Assembly (NCBI RefSeq): GCF_963674565.1
Contig: NZ_OY771430.1
Location: forward strand, 5,890,001 to 5,954,000
Source of the DNA: an uncultured Carboxylicivirga sp.
Lineage (GTDB): Bacteria > Bacteroidota > Bacteroidia > Bacteroidales > Marinilabiliaceae
Direction: 5' to 3'
Length of the DNA: 64,000 bases
The notes beneath the pieces were generated by a model that had not been told where the DNA came from, searched no databases, and worked only from the letters and a program-made list of their open reading frames with translations. Made by a program: the position numbers and the translations under genes. Shown in pieces: positions 17,130-25,865 of this stretch. Position 1 is the first letter of the stretch; each line of letters starts with the position of its first letter.

Positions 17130-17813
17130 TTAATCGTTACCATTTACATTATAAAACAATGTGATTTCGGCTATGTCTCTCAGGAAGTCTATCTTCTGAA
17201 TTTCGTAGCGTTTGATTGCTATTCCGGTTCTTTCCTGTAAGTCCTCAAGCAATTCACTTTTTCTCATGGTATTAATATTTTCAATCTTCTCATAAATTAA
17301 AGTGATGCTATTTTCCTGTTTAAGACTTAAGCGTTTTTCCAGGAACCATAGTCCAAGTAAAATAATACCGTTGGTGAACATCAATTCGGTATAGCTTACT
17401 TTTTTGTTTGCCAGAGCATTGATAACGGAGATTCCGATAACGATGAACAAGTATGTCATTTCTTTTATTGGAATAGCGTCTGTTCGATAGCGTATAATAC
17501 CAAAAATGGCGAAGAGCCCCATGGCAAACCCTAATTCGAGTTTTACACTACTCAGCAGAAAACACATTAAGAATACAATGACGCCTATTGATAAATAGCT
17601 GAAATAAAAATCTTTGCGTTTGCTGTTTCGTGCGTACATGAAATGTACAATGATAAAGATGAGTAGTAAGTTAAGTAGAAAACGAACTACCAGTTCGGTG
17701 AAGTCACCAATGTTTATCAGTTTAATATCTAAAAAACGGATATCCTCTTCCCAAGAAAATGATTTTAGTAATTGAGAAAACATGGATGTGATGATTGCAA
17801 TATATGTATTCAT
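17130..17813 (-). CDS. DUF4956 membrane protein
   Basis: A 227-aa inner-membrane protein with about four hydrophobic segments in residues 35-155 (FLLNLLLIFIIVHFMYA, GVIVFLMCFLLSSV, MTYLFIVIGISVINAL), followed by a cytoplasmic alpha/beta tail. The GLFAIFGIIRYRTDAIPIKE stretch is the DUF4956 signature. Members regularly neighbour VTC-domain genes. Start and stop overlap the upstream VTC gene in the form TAATG, pointing to translational coupling. Its biochemical role is unknown. Confidence 0.9.
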   Translation of the reverse strand: MNTYIAIITSMFSQLLKSFSWEEDIRFLDIKLINIGDFTELVVRFLLNLLLIFIIVHFMYARNSKRKDFYFSYLSIGVIVFLMCFLLSSVKLELGFAMGLFAIFGIIRYRTDAIPIKEMTYLFIVIGISVINALANKKVSYTELMFTNGIILLGLWFLEKRLSLKQENSITLIYEKIENINTMRKSELLEDLQERTGIAIKRYEIQKIDFLRDIAEITLFYNVNGND

Positions 17814-18589
17814 TAATTCGAAGTTAATTGATGAGTTAAAAATGATATTCTTGAAAGTTTGTAAAGATTACGTAATTGAGGTCTGATGGCATTCGACTTA
17901 ATCTGTTCATCAACAAGTGACCTACCCATTGCATATTTACTGAAACCCGAAGGTCTGATGCGAAGTTCACGCAAAGCCAAGCCCAATTCAGATTGATTAT
18001 TTCTGTCACCAGTCTTCAATTCGATGATGGCCAGATCCTTCAATAAAACAGTTTCGTCTTTTCCTGTAAATTGAAGATTAAAATCAATGGTACACCTTTC
18101 TTTAAAGTTCTTATTTACCAAAGTAATTCTAAGAAAACTGTTCTGTAATCCTGGTTTTAGATAAGTCGGATCAAAAGGTGTGTTCTGAGATAAAAAGTTT
18201 TGTTCATTGCCGCTTAATTTATCAAATGCTACGGGTGTAGAAATTCTTTCCTTGATTGTTCTTCCCTTGTTGTTTTTAAATTTGATTTCCAGGAAATGAA
18301 TCCCTGTTGACAAGTAGGTTCTGCGTCGTATTTTATATCGATTTTTCTTACCTCTAACATGATTGGAATACATGTTTGCAGAGGGAGTATCGAAATAGGT
18401 TGTTTCGTATGGAAGTTGATTTTCACCATCCATCGTCAGGGCATAATAATGTGGTTGGATTTTTTGAAACAACTCGTTAAGCTGGTCCATGGTGGCACAG
18501 AATTTTGTATCGGTGCGACTCATTAACTTTACTCCATCCATTTGTTCGAGAGATATGGGACGGAAACATGAAGTGTCCAATAATTTCAT
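17813..18589 (-). CDS. VTC-domain polyphosphate polymerase-like protein
   Basis: A 258-aa protein with the VTC domain, related to the catalytic core of yeast Vtc4, which makes polyphosphate from ATP. The basic tunnel-lining residues fit: MSRTDTKFCATMDQL near the N-terminus, NRYKIRRRTYLSTGIHFLEI with IKFKNNKGRTIKERI, and the C-terminal metal-binding Glu in AIIELKTGDRNNQSELG. Substrate use by bacterial VTC proteins is not well established, so polyphosphate synthesis is inferred. It is coupled by a 1-nt overlap to the DUF4956 gene. No transmembrane segment is seen, so DUF4956 may be its membrane partner. Confidence 0.9.
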   Translation of the reverse strand: MKLLDTSCFRPISLEQMDGVKLMSRTDTKFCATMDQLNELFQKIQPHYYALTMDGENQLPYETTYFDTPSANMYSNHVRGKKNRYKIRRRTYLSTGIHFLEIKFKNNKGRTIKERISTPVAFDKLSGNEQNFLSQNTPFDPTYLKPGLQNSFLRITLVNKNFKERCTIDFNLQFTGKDETVLLKDLAIIELKTGDRNNQSELGLALRELRIRPSGFSKYAMGRSLVDEQIKSNAIRPQLRNLYKLSRISFLTHQLTSN

Positions 18590-18790
18590 TGCTCCTGCTT
18601 AATTTTATGTTCAGATTTAACCGAACAGATTTATACTTATTTACCTGTGTGTGGAATGAGTGAAATACTCATTTCGTTATTCTCTTTCCTCTGCGATTTT
18701 ACTCTAAAAGAAGTAAAAAGTATAAGCCTTTGACTATTAAGCAACCAATTTGGCAGGTGAACTAGGAATTTTCAGGAGCTTAAAATGGAG

Positions 18791-19546
18791 TTAATTTTGC
18801 ATCAACCATTTTTTAAATGAGGATACTCTTGCTTTGCTTATAATAATTCGTTCTTCAGTAGATACGGTAAGTATGGCAGAAAGACGATTGCCAAACCATA
18901 CTGCAACTTCTTTAATGGCCTGGTGTGCAATGATAAATTGTCGGTTGGCTCTAAAAAAGTTTTCCGGATCAAGTTTACTCATTAACGTGTCCAATGATTT
19001 ATCCATTGGGAAGGTTCTGCCATCAACGGTTGTTATTGAAACAGCTTCGTTGGTAGTATAAAAATATGCTATTTGTGTGGTAGGAATCGGAATTAATTTG
19101 TCTTTATGCGGAATAAGAAAAGTTTTAGTATAGTTGGTACGGTTGGAGATAAAAGTTTCCAGCCTGTTGGCATACTCATCTTTATCAGCATTGGTTAGCT
19201 GTTTTAATTTTTTAATAGCCCGACTGACATCTTCAGGTTCGATAGGTTTTAACAGATAATCAATGCTATTTACTTTAAATGCCTCCAGAGCATACTCATC
19301 ATAGGCAGTGGTGAAGATAACCGGGCAGGTTAATTCGACTTGTTCAAAAATTAAAAAAGATTGTCCGTCAGCAAGGTGGATATCCATAAATACGATATCC
19401 GGCATATCATTATTATTCAGGTACTCAACGGAAGCCTGAATACTATCCAAAACGCCTATAAGTTCAATGTCGGGTTCAACTTCGTGCACGATGGCTTTCA
19501 GGTTTTCTGCAGCCGTATGTTCATCCTCAATTATCAGTGCTTTCAT
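18791..19546 (-). CDS. LytTR-family response regulator
   Basis: A 251-aa DNA-binding response regulator. The receiver domain (1-120) has acidic E7-D8 and phospho-acceptor D55 in IVFMDIHLADGQSF. The LytTR DNA-binding domain (about 145-250) shows IAYFYTTNEAVSITTVDGRT and FFRANRQFIIAHQAIKEV. Its start overlaps the end of the sensor kinase gene by 20 nt, the usual kinase-regulator pair. The adjacent surface protein and VTC/DUF4956/DUF2490 genes on the same strand are the likely targets. Confidence 0.93.
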   Translation of the reverse strand: MKALIIEDEHTAAENLKAIVHEVEPDIELIGVLDSIQASVEYLNNNDMPDIVFMDIHLADGQSFLIFEQVELTCPVIFTTAYDEYALEAFKVNSIDYLLKPIEPEDVSRAIKKLKQLTNADKDEYANRLETFISNRTNYTKTFLIPHKDKLIPIPTTQIAYFYTTNEAVSITTVDGRTFPMDKSLDTLMSKLDPENFFRANRQFIIAHQAIKEVAVWFGNRLSAILTVSTEERIIISKARVSSFKKWLMQN

Positions 19547-20735
19547 GATGTTCTTGATTCACGTGTGTTAAAGGTAATTCTACAACAAATACCTCATTTG
19601 AAATATATGTACTTATATCCCTTGAAGAAAGTAATTTATATCTATTGCTAAGGTTGCTTAATCCAATGCCGGTGCCGGGTTCGGTTTCAATTTTACTTTG
19701 AATTGGATTGGAAACCATCAGTGTATCATCGTTTTTTATATTTATTTTGATTGTCATCGGATGAGTACTGCTAATCGTGTTATGTTTAATAACATTTTCA
19801 ATCAAAGGTTGAAGCGAAAGGTAGGGCAGACGGTATTTGTTGTAGTCGTCACTATTTACATCAATATCAAAATTTAGTCGATCGCCATACCTGATTTGAA
19901 GTAGGTACCGATATGCACATAAAAAGTTCATTTCATCCTGAAGAGGAACCAATTCTTTCCAGTTACCCTTTAATACATATCTAAAGATGAGTGATAATTC
20001 ATTGATGTATTTAAGTGCATTATTATTGTCTTTAATCCTAACAAGGCCAGATAAAGCATTAAGAGAATTAAAAAAGAAATGCGGATTAATTTGTGATGTT
20101 AATGCATCAAAACGGTTACGCAGATTTTCAGAACGTAAGCGTTCCATTTCCAGTCTGATTTCCTGTTGTTTGAATAATACCTGTATTAATTGACTGAAAA
20201 TAACTGTGATGATTCCTACGAAAAAGCATTTAAACATCACCATGCCATTGAATATTCCAAGATCTGGTCCACCTCCGGGCATGCTGTTAAACCCTTTTAG
20301 TCCAGCATAAAGAAACTGAGCCAATATGCATATAATCAACGTTAATATTATGAAGATTGTCAATCGATGACGCGTAAAAAAAGGAAAGTAATTTAAATAC
20401 AATGCACCACCATTGTTAACATAGAGTAGAATCAGCGCGAGAAAGAAAAAATAGATGAATTCTATTAAAATTTTTGCGAATGAATGTTTGGCTCCTGGCA
20501 TCTGCATATTGAATTCCATGTCTCGGGGAGGCATCTCAAAAGCATGATCATTGGGCGAGATATGATCAGGATTCTGACCGGGAGGCGGAACTCTGAATTG
20601 TTCCATGCGTTCAGGTATGATATCATCATTTTCAAGGTTTCTGACTACATCAGGAAAAATGATGAACAGGCCTATAATAACAGCTGCCAGCCAGTTTATT
20701 GATTTAGTATTGAGTTTAAAAGGTGAATCTGTCAC
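19527..20735 (-). CDS. LytS-like sensor histidine kinase
   Basis: A 402-aa membrane kinase. An N-terminal hydrophobic segment (WLAAVIIGLFIIFPDVV) is followed by a Pro/Met-rich, His-containing external loop (about 40-90), then three more membrane segments (about 90-185). The His_kinase domain carries the phosphorylated His in TSQINPHFFFNSLNALSGL, and a C-terminal ATPase region ends with TGIGLSNLSNRYKLL. The loop PPPGQNPDHISPNDHAFEMP with further MPPRDME and MQMPGA is a possible metal-sensing region (inference). It overlaps the LytTR regulator gene. Confidence 0.92.
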   Translation of the reverse strand: MTDSPFKLNTKSINWLAAVIIGLFIIFPDVVRNLENDDIIPERMEQFRVPPPGQNPDHISPNDHAFEMPPRDMEFNMQMPGAKHSFAKILIEFIYFFFLALILLYVNNGGALYLNYFPFFTRHRLTIFIILTLIICILAQFLYAGLKGFNSMPGGGPDLGIFNGMVMFKCFFVGIITVIFSQLIQVLFKQQEIRLEMERLRSENLRNRFDALTSQINPHFFFNSLNALSGLVRIKDNNNALKYINELSLIFRYVLKGNWKELVPLQDEMNFLCAYRYLLQIRYGDRLNFDIDVNSDDYNKYRLPYLSLQPLIENVIKHNTISSTHPMTIKINIKNDDTLMVSNPIQSKIETEPGTGIGLSNLSNRYKLLSSRDISTYISNEVFVVELPLTHVNQEHHESTDN

Positions 20736-20805
20736 TTGATAATAATTATTAGAATAGTAAATATATGATTTTTAACTATCCTTTGGGCTGAGGTTAGTAA
20801 GAAAT

Positions 20806-20841
20806 AACATAGCCCCTTGCACTTATGCAAGAGACTATGTT
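20806..20841 (-). terminator. Hairpin after the Cthe_2159-type lipoprotein gene
   Basis: AACATAG pairs with CTATGTT and inner CTTGCA with TGCAAG, with a small internal loop between and a 4-nt apical loop. It lies 20 nt beyond the stop of the lipoprotein gene and before the kinase gene. Only a modest T-rich stretch follows on the minus strand, so termination may be partial. Confidence 0.55.
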
Positions 20842-20860
20842 CAGTATGAAAGAAAAACAG

Positions 20861-22576
20861 TTAACGTCCTGGGCCACCACCTCCGCTTGAACTACCAATT
20901 GTGGTTGTTATGCTGGAGGCTGTAAAACTTGTATATTGACTTCCTGATGTGTAGGTTCCATTTGTATACAAGCCTTCGTTTTCGGTTCCGCTATGAGAAC
21001 CATTTAAATAGGCCTGATATGTGGATCCAACTGAAAGGTTTGGAGAAGAAACCACAATTGACTGAAAAGTCTTACTTGGTTTAAAGGTTACAATCTCTTC
21101 ACCTGAACTGGTTTGCAGATTAAACAGCGTGCCAGCCGAATAACTCGAGGTGAATTTAATAAGTACTGATGGTTGGGATGATGATGAGCTTGGAGCTTCA
21201 GCCATGCCTGAACTTCCAGCTGCTACCAAAATGCCTCCAGTAATATTGAAAGTTCGGTCATAGTCCAAGGCACCGTTGCCACTACTGATAGGGCCATGAA
21301 CCAGAACAGTTCCGTTGGACATTGTTATTGATCCGTTTGAATCAAGCCCGTCCCCTGAAGCGTAAATTGCAGTAAAACCACCATTAATGGCAAGAGTTGA
21401 GTTGCCTGCAGCCATGCTTCCTGATCCGTCAGATGCATTGAAACCATCATCGCTTGAATGAAGAATTACAGTGCCACCATTCATGGTTATACTATTACTT
21501 TCAACACCCTCATAGCACTTGGTAATTTCTATATATCCATCCTCGATTTCAATTGAATTATCAGCATGTAATCCATCATCTCCTGCCGATATGGTTGCTG
21601 TACCCCCAATAATTGTTAGTGCATCATCAGAATGAATAGCGTCATCAGGAGTATTAATATTGAATGTGCCTGCATTAATTTGTAAGGTTGAACCAGCTTT
21701 TAAAGCTTTAGCAGAAGCATCAGAACTCAAATAACCAGATGAACCACCGGCGCAGGTAATGGTAAAGTAACCTTCTGAAATGGTAAGATTACTGTAAGCC
21801 TGAATGCCATCGCCATCGGCAACAATATTACAGTCGCAATAATCAATTTCGATATAGCCTGTACCTGAATCTTCATTATCTGATTTAAATCCGTCGCCTC
21901 CGGCATTCAGATCGAAAACACCATCCTTAATAATCAGGTAATCCTTACCTCTGATGGCATCGTCTACAGAAGTGATGTTATAATTACCACTTGAGATGAT
22001 TAGTCCATCTTTACTGGCAATACCATCGTTGTACTGTGCGTTGATGATTAATGTGCCGTTACCGTATAATGTCAGGTCTGATTTGCTAAACAAAGCAGCA
22101 TTGGCTTCTTCTTCACTTCCATAAGATGTACCATCGGTTAAACTGTTGGAGGTATCATCAGCCAGCATTATTACTGTTTTTTCTGAATCTTCGATATAAA
22201 TAGCCGCATTGTTAGAGCAGTTGATATTGGCTCCATCAAGTTGAATATGAACGCTCTCGCTATCGGAAGAATTTACTCTTAACTGACCATCATTTAGTGT
22301 GCCTGTAACTGTATAATAACCACTGCTATCAATGGTTGCGACTGTTCCCGAAACAGTAACACCTGTACCTTCCACATGAATAGATGTTCCTTCAAGGGCA
22401 ATTAGGGTGCCGTCAGATTCATCCCAATTATAGTCAATTTCTTCATCATGACTATCACCGCTAGCAGTATCATCGTCATCTTCTTCAATGGATTCGATAT
22501 CTGAAGATCGATCGCAGCTATATTGAACAGCTCCAAATGCAAGCAGTATTAAGATATAAAATAAAATCTTTTTCAT
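20861..22576 (-). CDS. Cthe_2159-type beta-helix lipoprotein
   Basis: A 571-aa predicted lipoprotein: N-terminal hydrophobic stretch and lipobox Cys in AFGAVQYSCDRS (C21), then an acidic linker (ESIEEDDDDTASGDSHDEE). The rest is repeated short beta strands rich in Asp, Gly, Ser and Asn (DGIASKDGLIISSGNYNI, DDAIHSDDALTIIGGTATI, DDGFNASDGSGSM), a right-handed beta-helix like the polygalacturonic-acid-binding Cthe_2159 family. The C-terminus (residues about 480-571) looks like a separate beta domain ending in a Gly-rich tail. It is probably a surface glycan-binding or calcium-binding protein. Cthe_2159, VTC and DUF4956 genes are often neighbours in bacteria. Confidence 0.82.
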   Translation of the reverse strand: MKKILFYILILLAFGAVQYSCDRSSDIESIEEDDDDTASGDSHDEEIDYNWDESDGTLIALEGTSIHVEGTGVTVSGTVATIDSSGYYTVTGTLNDGQLRVNSSDSESVHIQLDGANINCSNNAAIYIEDSEKTVIMLADDTSNSLTDGTSYGSEEEANAALFSKSDLTLYGNGTLIINAQYNDGIASKDGLIISSGNYNITSVDDAIRGKDYLIIKDGVFDLNAGGDGFKSDNEDSGTGYIEIDYCDCNIVADGDGIQAYSNLTISEGYFTITCAGGSSGYLSSDASAKALKAGSTLQINAGTFNINTPDDAIHSDDALTIIGGTATISAGDDGLHADNSIEIEDGYIEITKCYEGVESNSITMNGGTVILHSSDDGFNASDGSGSMAAGNSTLAINGGFTAIYASGDGLDSNGSITMSNGTVLVHGPISSGNGALDYDRTFNITGGILVAAGSSGMAEAPSSSSSQPSVLIKFTSSYSAGTLFNLQTSSGEEIVTFKPSKTFQSIVVSSPNLSVGSTYQAYLNGSHSGTENEGLYTNGTYTSGSQYTSFTASSITTTIGSSSGGGGPGR

Positions 22577-22720
22577 ATTTTCCTCCTATTGTAATTCATC
22601 ACGATTTTACTCATAAAATAAGCATGGTGTGTCGCTTTGAATTGCCAATGGGAAAAAATGCGAGGTGAAGTGGGTTTTTATTTAGAAGATTAAATTATGA
22701 ATTGAATTATTTCTATAGAA

Positions 22721-23617
22721 TTATTGATTTATCCAGTCAATATCTTTTTTTAGTAAAGCCTGTGTTTCTGCTTCTTTTGAGCCTTCTTCGGGCATGTGCA
22801 TATATTCCCATGAAGCATCGGGGGGCATACTCAGAAGAATGGCTTCCGTATTTCCTCCGGAAACCAAACCGAACTTGGTTCCACGGTCATGAACAAGGTT
22901 AAACTCTACATATCTTCCTCTGCGTAATAATTGCCATTTTCGTTCTTGTTCTGTAACTGATTTATCACCATGTCGTTTAATTAACTCAGAATAGACCTCA
23001 GGATATAACTTGCCCAGATTCAGACAAAAGGTCAGCAACTCATTTATATTCAGGTTTTCTCCTGGTTTAATCCTGTCGAAAAATATTCCGCCAACACCAC
23101 GTGTTTCATTTCTATGACTTAAGAAGAAATAATCATCAGCCCATGGTTTAAATTTGCTGTAGAAATCAGGATGAGCGTTATCACAAACCTGTTTTAATTC
23201 TTGATGAAACCATTTCGCATCTTCTTTAATGATATAGTGTGGTGTAAGGTCAATACCTCCACCAAACCAACTAATGCCATTGTCGAGTTCAAAGTAGCGA
23301 ACATTCATATGAATTATGGGCACATGAACATTAACTGGGTGAAGAATGGAAGAAACTCCGGTGGCCGTGTAATGGTTGGCATCTTCACCTAATAGGCTTG
23401 CCATTTGTTTGGTGTAAGAGCCACTTACTTTAGAGAAATTAACAGCAGCTTTTTCAATGTATTTGCCACCTTGCATCACACCTGAAATGCCATAACCAAT
23501 ATCTTTTTGCCAGGAGTTCATTTCAAAAAGTGCTTTACCATCTGCTACATTTAGAACCTGGCAAATGTGTTGTTGAAGTTTTTCGAATTGTTCTGATAAA
23601 TATTTAGCGTCTGTCAT
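22721..23617 (-). CDS. hemF: Oxygen-dependent coproporphyrinogen III oxidase
   Basis: A 298-aa cytoplasmic enzyme that uses O2 to convert coproporphyrinogen III to protoporphyrinogen IX in heme synthesis. Family signatures are present: HMNVRYFELDNGISWFGGGI, DLTPHYI, FFLSHRNETRGVGGIFFD, RGRYVEFNLVHDRGTKFGL and SMPPDASWEY. I start at the ATG at 23617; a TTG six nt upstream is also in frame. An O2-dependent enzyme indicates the organism meets oxygen. It is upstream of the Cthe_2159 gene on the same strand, but with no functional link. Confidence 0.96.
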   Translation of the reverse strand: MTDAKYLSEQFEKLQQHICQVLNVADGKALFEMNSWQKDIGYGISGVMQGGKYIEKAAVNFSKVSGSYTKQMASLLGEDANHYTATGVSSILHPVNVHVPIIHMNVRYFELDNGISWFGGGIDLTPHYIIKEDAKWFHQELKQVCDNAHPDFYSKFKPWADDYFFLSHRNETRGVGGIFFDRIKPGENLNINELLTFCLNLGKLYPEVYSELIKRHGDKSVTEQERKWQLLRRGRYVEFNLVHDRGTKFGLVSGGNTEAILLSMPPDASWEYMHMPEEGSKEAETQALLKKDIDWINQ

Positions 23618-23761
23618 TTTCAATTGTTTTTCGGATAAAACGATTAAAAGGGAAGGATGTTTAAATAAAGGTGATCAAGAAGGCAATTCTGAATTGCAAA
23701 TACTTTGAAAAGTTTTCTTTTTTGATTACATTCCAAGTGTATAACTTCTAATGCCAGTGAT

Positions 23762-24133
23762 ATGAGAAACGGAAAGATAAATCTGGTGGATCTTGATTTT
23801 GAATACAAGATGTGGAAAAACAGATTGACCCTATTTGTTCAGGAGATTGACATTTTGAAAGACAGGAATGAAGAAGTAAAATCTGAAAAATACATCGATG
23901 AATTAAATACAGTTGAATTGATGGTACTCGATGAACACGTTGATCAGTTAAAAAAACTGTTCAATCTTATAAAAGTTCAAGAGAATGAAATGCAGTTTTA
24001 TAATAAGGATTTTCCGATAACAATGGATCATAAGTACTTTAAAGAACATGAGACTCTGCGCAAACAAATGGTAAGTATCTCTAAAGTGCATTTATCGAGA
24101 GTAGCAGATTTGATTGATGCTTTAGGTATATAA
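23762..24133 (+). CDS. Hypothetical protein, helical
   Basis: A 123-aa protein not recognised as any family. It is rich in charged residues and appears almost wholly alpha-helical (YKMWKNRLTLFVQEIDILKD, LMVLDEHVDQLKKLFNLIK). It has no signal peptide, membrane segment or Cys pair. Heptad-like spacing suggests a coiled coil or helical bundle. It lies between divergent hemF and a co-directed SRPBCC gene 89 nt downstream. Its coding character is supported by Bacteroidota-like codon use and its position in an otherwise empty stretch. Confidence 0.7.
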   Translation: MRNGKINLVDLDFEYKMWKNRLTLFVQEIDILKDRNEEVKSEKYIDELNTVELMVLDEHVDQLKKLFNLIKVQENEMQFYNKDFPITMDHKYFKEHETLRKQMVSISKVHLSRVADLIDALGI

Positions 24134-24222
24134 GAAATATATCAGAAACTGGTTTTTGGATTTTGGTCTTGCCAATTAGTGGCAAGGCCATTTTTTTCGT
24201 TTCTTTGCAAAAAGATTCATAT

Positions 24223-24612
24223 ATGCCTAAAGATTTTAAAACACGTGTTAAGATAAAAGCTGAGTTGGAAGATGTATTTGCTGCTTTCACCAATCCTTTT
24301 ACCATTGAGTTATGGAGTGGTTACCCTGCAGTTATGAGTACTGTTCCTGGATCGGAGTTTTCACTTTGGGAAGGTGATATTGCCGGCCATATTATTGAGG
24401 TTGAAGATCAGCAGCGAATTGTTCAGGAGTGGTATTTCGGTCCGCAGGAAGAGCAATCGATTGTTACCATAAAGCTTTTCCCGCAGGGAGGAAATAAAGT
24501 GCAGGTAGATGTTTTTCATACCAACATTCCCGACGAAGCCTTTGACGAAATAGTGGAAGGGTGGAATGAGTATTATCTTGGGCCAATAAAAGAATTTTTA
24601 GAGATAGAATAG
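24223..24612 (+). CDS. SRPBCC (AHSA1-like) domain protein
   Basis: A 129-aa single-domain protein of the START/SRPBCC superfamily, close to the activator-of-Hsp90-ATPase-like group. It has an early helix-strand pattern (VKIKAELEDVFAAFTNPFTIELWSG), a central IAGHIIEVEDQQRIVQEWYFG and a C-terminal helix (EIVEGWNEYYLGPIKEFLE). These proteins hold hydrophobic ligands; the ligand here is unknown. I start at 24223; a longer in-frame start at 24163 would add 20 non-family residues. Confidence 0.85.
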   Translation: MPKDFKTRVKIKAELEDVFAAFTNPFTIELWSGYPAVMSTVPGSEFSLWEGDIAGHIIEVEDQQRIVQEWYFGPQEEQSIVTIKLFPQGGNKVQVDVFHTNIPDEAFDEIVEGWNEYYLGPIKEFLEIE

Positions 24613-24616
24613 GCTA

Positions 24617-25759
24617 TCAGCCCATTCTACCTTTATAATCTTCATAACTGAATTCGCGAACAATATTCAGCCCTTTAGTATCATTCCATATACCAATTGC
24701 CGGATGAGGTACGCCATTAAACATGGTTGTTTTTACCATAGTATAGTGGATCATATCTTCGAAAATTAGCTGATCGCCTGCTTTTAATTCCTCATCGAAC
24801 GACCAAAGGCCCATAAAATCACCTGCAAGGCAACTGTTTCCACCTAATCGATAAGTTGGTTTATCTTTTTGAGGCTCATGATAAGCACCTGTTATTCTAG
24901 GTTTGTATGGCATTTCAAGACAGTCGGGCATGTGTGCTGTAAATGAAATATCCAGAATAGCAGTTCTTATTCCGTGATCCAAAACAATGTCAACAACAGA
25001 TGCAACAAGATCACCGGTTTGCCACATAAAAGCACTTCCCGGTTCGAGAATGATCTTTACATTCCATTTGTCTTTAAATGCTTTCAGTATGTTAATCAGG
25101 TGTTCAGTGTCGTAGTCTTTGCGAGTCATTAAATGACCACCACCCATATTAATCCATTTGGCCTTTTGCAAGTATAAAGCAAATTTATTTTCAATTGCAT
25201 GCAGCGTTTTTTCCAGATCATAAGAAGATGATTCGCATAACGAATGAAAATGCAGGCCTTCAATTTCAGATGGAAGTTCAGCAGGAAGATTGCTGGCTGC
25301 AACACCTAAACGTGTTCCCGGTGCACATGGATTGTACAGGTCTGTTTCAACGTCACTGAATTCAGGATTGATGCGTAAGCCTGCAGAAATTGGTTCTGAG
25401 TGTGCAGCAAGCGCATCTTTATGCATTTCAAATTGAGTGATAGAATTAAAAGTAATATGGCTGCTGTATTTTAAAATTTCAGCAAAATCCTTCTGAATAA
25501 AAGCCGGAGAATAAGTATGAGCTTTGGTGCTCATTTCTTCAAAGGCCAAACGAGCCTCATGAATGGAGCTGGCAGCAGCCCTGGGAATATATTCGTTAAT
25601 GATGGGGAATGCACTCCACATGGCACAGGCTTTAAAAGCCATTATTATTTCTATCCCGGCTTTGTCCTGAACTGTTTTTATTAGTTCAAGATTCTTTCTT
25701 AAACGTGTTTCATCCAAAACGTAACAGGGAGAAGATACTTGCTTGTAGTCAATAGCCAT
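24617..25759 (-). CDS. nspC: Carboxynorspermidine/carboxyspermidine decarboxylase
   Basis: A 380-aa PLP enzyme of alanine-racemase fold type. The Schiff-base lysine is in MAFKACAMWS (K43). Other conserved stretches are GLHFHSLCESSSYDLE, WINMGGGHLMTRKDYD, VKIILEPGSAFMWQTG and the C-terminal active-site Cys in LGGNSCLAGD. It removes CO2 from carboxyspermidine (or carboxynorspermidine) to make the polyamine. The dehydrogenase for the previous step is encoded at 27868-29061, with asnB between. NspC is the route used by many Bacteroidota in place of speE-type synthesis. Confidence 0.94.
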   Translation of the reverse strand: MAIDYKQVSSPCYVLDETRLRKNLELIKTVQDKAGIEIIMAFKACAMWSAFPIINEYIPRAAASSIHEARLAFEEMSTKAHTYSPAFIQKDFAEILKYSSHITFNSITQFEMHKDALAAHSEPISAGLRINPEFSDVETDLYNPCAPGTRLGVAASNLPAELPSEIEGLHFHSLCESSSYDLEKTLHAIENKFALYLQKAKWINMGGGHLMTRKDYDTEHLINILKAFKDKWNVKIILEPGSAFMWQTGDLVASVVDIVLDHGIRTAILDISFTAHMPDCLEMPYKPRITGAYHEPQKDKPTYRLGGNSCLAGDFMGLWSFDEELKAGDQLIFEDMIHYTMVKTTMFNGVPHPAIGIWNDTKGLNIVREFSYEDYKGRMG

Positions 25760-25786
25760 TGTTTCTATTTTTTTGCAAATAAAAAT

Positions 25787-25822
25787 AAAAAAGCCGAAAT
25801 GCTCAATGCATTCCGGCTTTTT
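25787..25822 (-). terminator. Terminator of asnB
   Basis: AAAAAGCCG and inner AATGC pair with GCATT and CGGCTTTTT around a 5-nt loop, with one internal A-C mismatch. On the minus strand a T-rich stretch follows. It lies 44 nt beyond the asnB stop, separating it from nspC. Confidence 0.85.
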
Positions 25823-25865
25823 CGTGGTTAATGTATTTTATGGCTAATGTTTTGCTAAGTATATT

